From Actinoallomurus purpureus (GTDB taxonomy: Bacteria; Actinomycetota; Actinomycetes; Streptosporangiales; Streptosporangiaceae), in the NCBI RefSeq assembly GCF_024055795.1, contig NZ_JAMXMY010000020.1, positions 1-64,000 on the forward strand: a stretch of DNA of 64,000 nt, given 5' to 3'. Position 1 is the first letter of the stretch. Every line of letters starts with the position of its first letter. Positions 59,247 to 64,000 of the stretch are shown one piece after another. The translations under genes and the position numbers were made by a program. The notes under the pieces are model-generated. The model searched no databases. It was not told the origin of the DNA and saw only the letters and a program-made list of their open reading frames with translations.

Positions 59247-60282
59247 GACCGGTGGGCGGGGGCGTGCCGCCGCCGGTTCCGGTGATGGCGTTGAAGGTGC
59301 GGGCGAACTGGTAGGCGCTCTGGGAGGTTCCGCTGCAGGTGTCGGACAGGGTGCCGTTGCTCGCGCAGGCCTTGTCCCGGCCCAGCGCCCAGTAGGCGAG
59401 TTCCTGGATGCCGTTACTCGCGGCGAAGCTCTCCAGGGAGGAGGCGTTGGCGGTCGTGAAGACCTCGTTCGTGGAGTCGTTCACCCCGATCATCGGGGTG
59501 TTGCCCTCCATCGCCCACAGCTGGGCAGAGGTCTTCGACGTCCAGATCTGACCGAGCTGGCTGTGCAGCGCGGTGGCCGCGTTGATGGCGGCCTGCCCCA
59601 TGTCCATGGACGGGCCGTAGTCCATCGTCATGATGTTGACGGCGTTGACGGTGACGCCGCGGCTCTTGGCGTTGTTCAGCAGGCTCAGCGAGTCGGACAG
59701 CAGGCCGCTGGGGTCGACCGGCAGGGTGTAGTCGACGTCCAGGTGCTTGCCCGCGGCCGCGTACTGCTGCTGGAGTGCGGCGAGGGCCTGGTTGCGGCGG
59801 TCGTTCGCGGCCGTGTCGTCCAGCGCCGCGCCCTCGATGTCGAGGTCGATCCGCGTCAGGTTGAGCGTGTCGATGGCCTTCTTGTACTGCGCCTGCAGCG
59901 TGGACACCGAGCCGCACGCCTGGCCGAGTTCGGTGCCGGAGGCGCCGCCGAAGGAGGCGATGACGTCACCGCCGGAGGCGCGCAGGTTGTTGATGGCGGT
60001 CAGCCAGCCGCTGTTGTCGATGGCCGTGTCGCCGTTGAACGTCGCGTTGCAGCCGCCTCCGCCGATGACGAAGGCGAGCGTGTAGTACTTCAGCCCGGTG
60101 GCCGACTGGGCGTTCGCCATCGCCGACGTCGACCCCCAGGTCTCGACGTACGGGGCGGCGTAGTGGGCGGGGAAGCCGGGGCCGGGGTTCGCCGAGGCGG
60201 CGTATGCCGGGCTCGCGCCGAACAGCAGGCCGGCGACGGGTATCGCGGCCGCGATCAGCGCCTTCAGGCGGGGACGGGACAT
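58864..60282 (-). CDS. Secreted GH18 chitinase-like enzyme with CBM13 domain
   Basis: A 472-residue exported enzyme. A signal peptide ends near AYA-AS (about 29). The GH18 domain has the catalytic DxDxE as Asp146, Asp148, Glu150 (RIDLDIEGAALDD); the usual first Asp of DxxDxDxE is Thr143, a feature of a known branch. A Pro/Thr linker (GGGTPPPTGPTG) leads to CBM13 with GKCVDVAG, GKCLDVTA and GRCLDATG. RBS AGGAGG precedes the ATG. Chitin or peptidoglycan-like glycan is the likely target; with the GH16 and GH30 enzymes it fits fungal cell wall. Separated from GH16 by 43 bases. Confidence 0.88.
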   Translation of the reverse strand: MSRPRLKALIAAAIPVAGLLFGASPAYAASANPGPGFPAHYAAPYVETWGSTSAMANAQSATGLKYYTLAFVIGGGGCNATFNGDTAIDNSGWLTAINNLRASGGDVIASFGGASGTELGQACGSVSTLQAQYKKAIDTLNLTRIDLDIEGAALDDTAANDRRNQALAALQQQYAAAGKHLDVDYTLPVDPSGLLSDSLSLLNNAKSRGVTVNAVNIMTMDYGPSMDMGQAAINAATALHSQLGQIWTSKTSAQLWAMEGNTPMIGVNDSTNEVFTTANASSLESFAASNGIQELAYWALGRDKACASNGTLSDTCSGTSQSAYQFARTFNAITGTGGGTPPPTGPTGQITGYGGKCVDVAGASSANGTAVQLYDCNGTAAQQWTVGSDQTLQALGKCLDVTAAGTANGTQAQLYDCNGTAAQKWQAGSNGSLVNPNSGRCLDATGPSSANGTRLQIWDCAGSANQKWTLPS

Positions 60283-60330
60283 GCGGGATCCTCCTGATGG
60301 GGTCTTCGGCTTACGCCGACGGAGGGGTCA

Positions 60331-60373
60331 CGGGCGGTCGCCCGCGACCAGGGGCCCCGGGCGGTCGCCCGGG
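60331..60373 (-). terminator. Two adjacent hairpins between the GH18 and GH30 genes
   Basis: CGGGCG-GT-CGCCCG (60331-60344) and CCCGGGCG-GT-CGCCCGGG (60356-60373), both perfect. They lie directly downstream of the GH30 gene on the minus strand and upstream of the GH18 gene, so they probably reduce or end readthrough. Confidence 0.65.
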
Positions 60374-60401
60374 AGCCCGTGCGGAGAGGTTCAGGTGGGG
60401 C

Positions 60402-62294
60402 TCAGGAACCGGGGAGCGTCCACTGCTGGTTGGTGCCGCCACCGCAGTCCCAGATCTGCAGCCGGGTGCCGTTGGCGGAGCTGACGCCGGTGGCGTCCAG
60501 GCACCGGCCCGAGGCGGGGTTGACGAGGGACGACCCGGTTCCGCGGGTCCACTGCTGGGCGCCGGTCCCGTTGCAGTCGTAGAGCTGGACCTGGGTGCCG
60601 TTGGCGGTGCCGGCCGAGATGAGGTCCATGCACTTCCCGAGGGCCTGGATCGTGCCGTCCGTGCCGACCGTCCACTGCTGCGCCGCGGTGCCGTTGCAGT
60701 CGTACAGCTGGACGGCGGCGCCGTTGGCGCTGCTCGCGCCGGCGACATCGACGCACTTGCCGCCGATGCCGGTGATCTGGCCGGTGGCGCTGCCGCCGCC
60801 GCTCTGGGTGCCGTTCCAGGTGAATGTCGCGGTGGTCCGGGCGGGCAGCGTGTAGACGAAGGACTGGCCACTCCAGTTCACCTTGACGGACTGGGCGGCG
60901 CCGCTGTCGTTGTAGGCGATCAGCGACTTCGAGCCGTCGGGGTTGCGCCAGGCGACGTTGGGCACGGCGCTGTTCGCGGTGGACGCGATCCGGTACGCGC
61001 CGGGCCGGACGAACTTGGTGAGGTGGCCGAGGTCGTAGTACTCGATCGTGTAGTCGACCTGCCCGCTGCGGGCGTCGCCGTTGTGCACGGTGACCAGCCC
61101 GGTGCAGGTGCCGCAGCCGCCGTTGTGCGGGCCCATGTTCTGGTCGACGGCGAGGGACCACTTGACGACGCTCTTCCCCCAGTTGCGGGTGTAGTCGACG
61201 ATGTTGTGCATGTCCTCCTTCTGCTGGTCGCCGACCCACGTGCCGCCGGAGTGCTCGGTGTCGTAGGCGTCCACGGAGGGGTACTGGTTGTGCACCGTGG
61301 TCTGTTCGCCGACGTTCCCGCCGTAGCCGTGCCAGGCGATCCCGCCGAAGAGGGAGTCGTTCCGGATGGTGGAGTCGTCGACGACGGGGGCGCCGTAGCC
61401 GCCGTAGGCGTCCCAGTTCCAGTCGAGGGCGAGCACCTTGGTGGACAGACCCGCCGCGTGCAGCGCGGGCAGCAGGTTCGTCTTGGTGAAGTAGTTCAGG
61501 CCCGAGCCGTTCCAGCTCATCGACGGGTAGCCGTTGCAGCAGGTCGGCTCGTTCTGCGCGGAGACGAGGTCCACGTGCACGCCCTGGGCCTCGTACGCCT
61601 GGAGGTACTTCACGAAGTACTGGGCGTAGGCCGCGTAGTACTGGGACTGCAGCCAGCCCGGGTTGTTGAAGTCGCCGTTGTCCTTCATCCAGGCCGGGCC
61701 GCTCCACGGCGTGCCCATGACCGTGAGGGCCGGGTTGAGCTGCCGGGCCTGTTTCGTGAGGGGCACGATGTCGGCGAGGTCATGGGCGATGGAGAAGTGC
61801 GCGAGTCCGGCGTCGGTCTGCCCTGCGGCCATGTCGTCGTAGGAGTAGCTGTAGCGCGCGAGGTCGGAGGCGCCCATCGGGTTCCGCAGGAAGCTCAGCC
61901 CGATGCCGGCGGAGGGGTCGAAGAGCTTCTGCATGACCTGGGTACGGGTGGCGGAGCTGAGCGCGCCGCTGCCGTTCATGAGCCAGGCGGCGGTGTCGGT
62001 GAACGAGGCGCCGGCGCCGGTGAACCGCTGGTACGCCGTGTTCTCGTCCACGGTGATGGTCTGGTTCGCGCTGCCACCGGTGCTTCCGAAGGAGATCGGC
62101 GTCTGCTGCTGCAGGCCGCGGGTGACGTGGCGGCCGCCGGAGTCGTCGGTGGTGGTCAGCCAGATGTTGACGGGCTCGCCCGCGGCTCTGGCGGGAGCCG
62201 GGCCGCTTACGAGGGCGGCGACGAGGACGAGAAGAGCGCAGAGGGATGGGGCGAGGGACCGGTGCGAGCGCGCGGGGTCGACGCGATGGAGCAC
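60402..62294 (-). CDS. Secreted GH30 glycosidase with CBM13 domain
   Basis: A 630-residue exported enzyme. The GTG at 62294 was chosen because GAAGGGAA lies just upstream and it opens a normal signal peptide (ending near ARA-AG). The GH30 barrel has FTGAGASFTD, acid/base Glu249 (SAQNEPT) and nucleophile Glu347 (DTEHSGG), plus a beta-sandwich (about 450-500). A CBM13 of three repeats ends the protein. GH30 members act as beta-1,6-glucanases or glucosylceramidases; with GH16 and GH18 a fungal beta-1,6-glucan is likely. A perfect palindrome (62346-62368) lies 50 bases upstream of the start. Confidence 0.88.
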   Translation of the reverse strand: MLHRVDPARSHRSLAPSLCALLVLVAALVSGPAPARAAGEPVNIWLTTTDDSGGRHVTRGLQQQTPISFGSTGGSANQTITVDENTAYQRFTGAGASFTDTAAWLMNGSGALSSATRTQVMQKLFDPSAGIGLSFLRNPMGASDLARYSYSYDDMAAGQTDAGLAHFSIAHDLADIVPLTKQARQLNPALTVMGTPWSGPAWMKDNGDFNNPGWLQSQYYAAYAQYFVKYLQAYEAQGVHVDLVSAQNEPTCCNGYPSMSWNGSGLNYFTKTNLLPALHAAGLSTKVLALDWNWDAYGGYGAPVVDDSTIRNDSLFGGIAWHGYGGNVGEQTTVHNQYPSVDAYDTEHSGGTWVGDQQKEDMHNIVDYTRNWGKSVVKWSLAVDQNMGPHNGGCGTCTGLVTVHNGDARSGQVDYTIEYYDLGHLTKFVRPGAYRIASTANSAVPNVAWRNPDGSKSLIAYNDSGAAQSVKVNWSGQSFVYTLPARTTATFTWNGTQSGGGSATGQITGIGGKCVDVAGASSANGAAVQLYDCNGTAAQQWTVGTDGTIQALGKCMDLISAGTANGTQVQLYDCNGTGAQQWTRGTGSSLVNPASGRCLDATGVSSANGTRLQIWDCGGGTNQQWTLPGS

Positions 62295-62345
62295 GGTGCT
62301 TCCCTTCGGTCCGGAGCGGAGTGTGGCAGCCTCCCCCGAAGGCGT

Positions 62346-62368
62346 CTGACAGGAAAGCTTCCTGTCAG
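62346..62368. promoter_or_regulatory. Palindromic operator upstream of the GH30 gene
   Basis: CTGACAGGAA-AGC-TTCCTGTCAG, a perfect inverted repeat with 10-base arms. It lies 50 bases upstream of the GH30 start and 250 bases from the DeoR-type gene. Its AGGAAA/TTTCCT core resembles sites described for ROK-family regulators of glycan-degrading genes in actinomycetes. Which protein binds is not known. Confidence 0.6.
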
Positions 62369-62620
62369 TTATCTCGGACACTAACCGCCTTAAAACAAGG
62401 TGTCAACAAAGTGCATTCCGCCTGGACAGCCGACGGGGAGGGGGGCCGATCCGTTATATCGGCCGCCCCCTCCTTGGACCCTTATGGGCGCCTTAAGCGC
62501 TCCCTAAGGCCGCCTGGGCCACGTGAAGCCGGAGCGTGCCGCGCCGGCCCGGACGTCCCGCAGCGGCGGTGGCGACCCCTTCGCTTGACGGGGCACGTTG
62601 ATGGCGGTACCACCGACAGC
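62369..62620. other. Divergent region between GH30 and DeoR-type genes
   Basis: About 250 bases with the promoters of both genes. It contains a second inverted repeat (GGCCGAT ... ATCGGCC, 62443-62463) and a third, GCCTTA ... TAAGGC near 62490-62515. The DeoR promoter is TTGACG (62585-62590), 17 bases, TACCAC (62608-62613). Confidence 0.5.
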
Positions 62621-63382
62621 ATGTACGCCGAGGAACGCCAGCAGGAGATTCTCCGCCGCACCCGCGAGGCCGGCCGGGTCGACGTCATGACGCTTGCGGA
62701 GGACTTCGGCGTCACGATGGAGACCATCCGCCGGGATCTGACGGTCCTGGAGCGGGCGGGCGCGCTGCGCCGCGTGCACGGCGGAGCCATACCCGTCGAG
62801 CGGCTCGGCTTCGAGCCCGCACTCGCGGCGCGCGACGCGGTGATGACGGCCGAGAAGGAGCGCATCGCCAAGGCTGCTCTCGCCGAACTGCCGGCCGACG
62901 GATCGATCATCATCGACGCGGGCTCGACGACCGGACGCCTGGTCCAGGTACTGCCGAGCGACCGGGAGCTGACCGTAATCGTCAACTCGCCGCCCCTGGC
63001 GACCGTCCTCGCCACACGGTCCAACCTGAATGTGATCATGCTGGGCGGCCGGGTCCGCGGGCGCACGCTCGCGACGGTCGACGACTGGGCGATGCGGCCG
63101 CTCGACCGGCTGCGCGTCGACGTGGCGTTCATGGGGACCAACGGATGCTCCGTGGAGGCGGGGCTGACGACACCCGACCCGGCCGAGGCCGCGATGAAGG
63201 AGTCGATGATGGAGGCCGCGCGGCGCACCGTGGTCCTCGTCGACCACACCAAGGTCGGGAACGACTACCTCGCGCGATTCGCCGCGCTGTCCGAGGTCAG
63301 CGTCCTGATCACGGACACGGGCCTGGACGCCGGGCTGGCCGCGGACCTCGCCGCGGAAGGCCCTGAGGTCGTACGCGTGTGA
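62621..63382 (+). CDS. DeoR/GlpR-family sugar-metabolism regulator
   Basis: A 253-residue repressor. The N-terminal helix-turn-helix reads DVMTLAEDFGVTMETIRRDL, followed by LRRVHGGAIP, a family mark. The sensor domain has IDAGSTTGRLVQVLP and MLGGRVRGRTL, consistent with phosphosugar binding. The ATG at 62621 lies about seven bases after the -10, so the message may be leaderless. It is divergent from the GH16/GH18/GH30 group; regulation of it by this protein is plausible but the palindrome at 62346-62368 is nearer to the GH30 gene. Confidence 0.88.
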   Translation: MYAEERQQEILRRTREAGRVDVMTLAEDFGVTMETIRRDLTVLERAGALRRVHGGAIPVERLGFEPALAARDAVMTAEKERIAKAALAELPADGSIIIDAGSTTGRLVQVLPSDRELTVIVNSPPLATVLATRSNLNVIMLGGRVRGRTLATVDDWAMRPLDRLRVDVAFMGTNGCSVEAGLTTPDPAEAAMKESMMEAARRTVVLVDHTKVGNDYLARFAALSEVSVLITDTGLDAGLAADLAAEGPEVVRV

Positions 63383-63557
63383 CGCGGACCACACGCTGAA
63401 CCCCTGCGGGCTTGGGACGCGTATTACCGGTTACCTTGCGGCGACTGACGACGCCGTTGACAACCAACACAAAACGCGATAAACAAAAGTAGAAGCAACC
63501 GGAAGACAACCAAACGGGCATCGACCGGTGGCGCCTACGCGGAAGCGGAGGCCGAAC

Positions 63558-64000
63558 ATGACGCGTTCTCCCCGGCCCGGCCACAGACGTCGCAGCAGGC
63601 CACTCGGCGGAAAACGGAAGTACGCCGCGGTCTGGCTGCTCGTCACCTCCGGCGCCATGGTGACCTCCTACTGCGGCATCCAGGAGATCTACGCAACGGG
63701 GGGCGAGACCCACCAAGCCCTGCCGGTGGTGGCCCAGCCGTCGCCGCCAACGGCGAGCACCACGCCCGCCGCCGCGAGTCGCACGCCCAGTCCGAGACCA
63801 CCGCAGGCGTCGATCCGTCCCCGCCCCACGCCGACCCGGTCCCGGCCCGCTGCCTTACCCACGACGACGGCCGCCCCGACCGTCACGATCACCGCTCCCC
63901 CGGATCAGGCCAAGGTCAACGGCCGGGCCGGAGTGCTGGTCCACGGACGCGTCGGCGACCTCCGGGGCGACGTCCTGCGCATCTTCGTCTACGCCCCGGA
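63558..64000 (+). CDS. Membrane-anchored protein with Pro/Thr-rich linker (cut by window edge)
   Basis: The frame opens at ATG 63558 and is still open at the window end (147 codons seen). After a basic cytoplasmic start (MTRSPRPGHRRRSRPL) there is one hydrophobic helix (AAVWLLVTSGAMVTSYCGI) and then a long Pro/Thr/Ser-rich stretch with many Arg. The last part (TVTITAPPDQAKVNGRAGVL, VHGRVGDLRGD) has a beta-sandwich look. It could be a secreted domain tethered to the membrane. Family cannot be given from this fragment. Confidence 0.55.
   Translation, partial: MTRSPRPGHRRRSRPLGGKRKYAAVWLLVTSGAMVTSYCGIQEIYATGGETHQALPVVAQPSPPTASTTPAAASRTPSPRPPQASIRPRPTPTRSRPAALPTTTAAPTVTITAPPDQAKVNGRAGVLVHGRVGDLRGDVLRIFVYAP

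Overview
The window is high-GC, densely coded DNA of an actinobacterium. Typical signs are a UPF0182 membrane protein beside a PPA1309-type gene, a YlbL-type PDZ-Lon protease, a Zincin_2 protein, UvrD2 beside mycoredoxin, WhiB7, WXG100-like proteins, XRE/DUF5753 regulators with DUF397 partners, and many GTG/TTG starts. The mix suggests a filamentous soil actinomycete, perhaps of the Streptosporangiales/Thermomonosporaceae; that placement is inference. The left edge cuts the first bases of a 16S rRNA gene on the minus strand, and its leader and two strong promoters lie at 14-568.

Layout: (1) 599-10334, a pectin-degradation locus: a LacI regulator divergent from an operon of two SGNH esterases, a CE8 pectinesterase, a GH31 glycosidase and a GH28 polygalacturonase. 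A broken GH28 tail lies outside the regulator. (2) 10.4-12.7 kb: an O-methyltransferase and two identical initiator tRNA genes flanking a small secreted protein. (3) 12.8-22.0 kb: actinobacterial core genes. (4) 22.2-33.3 kb: an accessory region with a Sll1717-type P-loop ATPase, a coupled operon of unrecognised genes, an HATPase_c/XRE/DUF397 locus with truncated and chimeric copies, a truncated AAA ATPase, and a YbaB/WXG100-like cluster. (5) 33.5-37.9 kb: a DapB-fold oxidoreductase and SDR operon divergent from a TetR/flavin monooxygenase pair. (6) 38.0-45.7 kb: a LacI-controlled ABC-transporter operon ending in sugar-acid enzymes, including a truncated UxaA. (7) 45.7-55 kb: housekeeping genes and a complete whiB7 locus with promoter, leader ORF and attenuator. 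(8) 56.0-57.4 kb: a TnpB element without TnpA. (9) 57.5-62.3 kb: three secreted hydrolases (GH16, GH18, GH30), each ending in a CBM13 lectin domain, beside a DeoR-type regulator.

Two themes connect the genes. The first is polysaccharide use: pectin at the left; uptake and oxidation of an unknown sugar acid in the middle; beta-glucan and chitin, that is fungal wall, at the right. The second is decay: several genes survive only as 5' or 3' pieces (GH28, UxaA, DapB-like, AAA ATPase, DUF397, DUF5753), often close to an intact relative or in their expected operon position. The most unusual parts are the coupled unrecognised operon at 24.7-26.8 kb, the DUF397/DUF5753 scrap yard, the whiB7 leader and the TnpB element inserted at a start codon.
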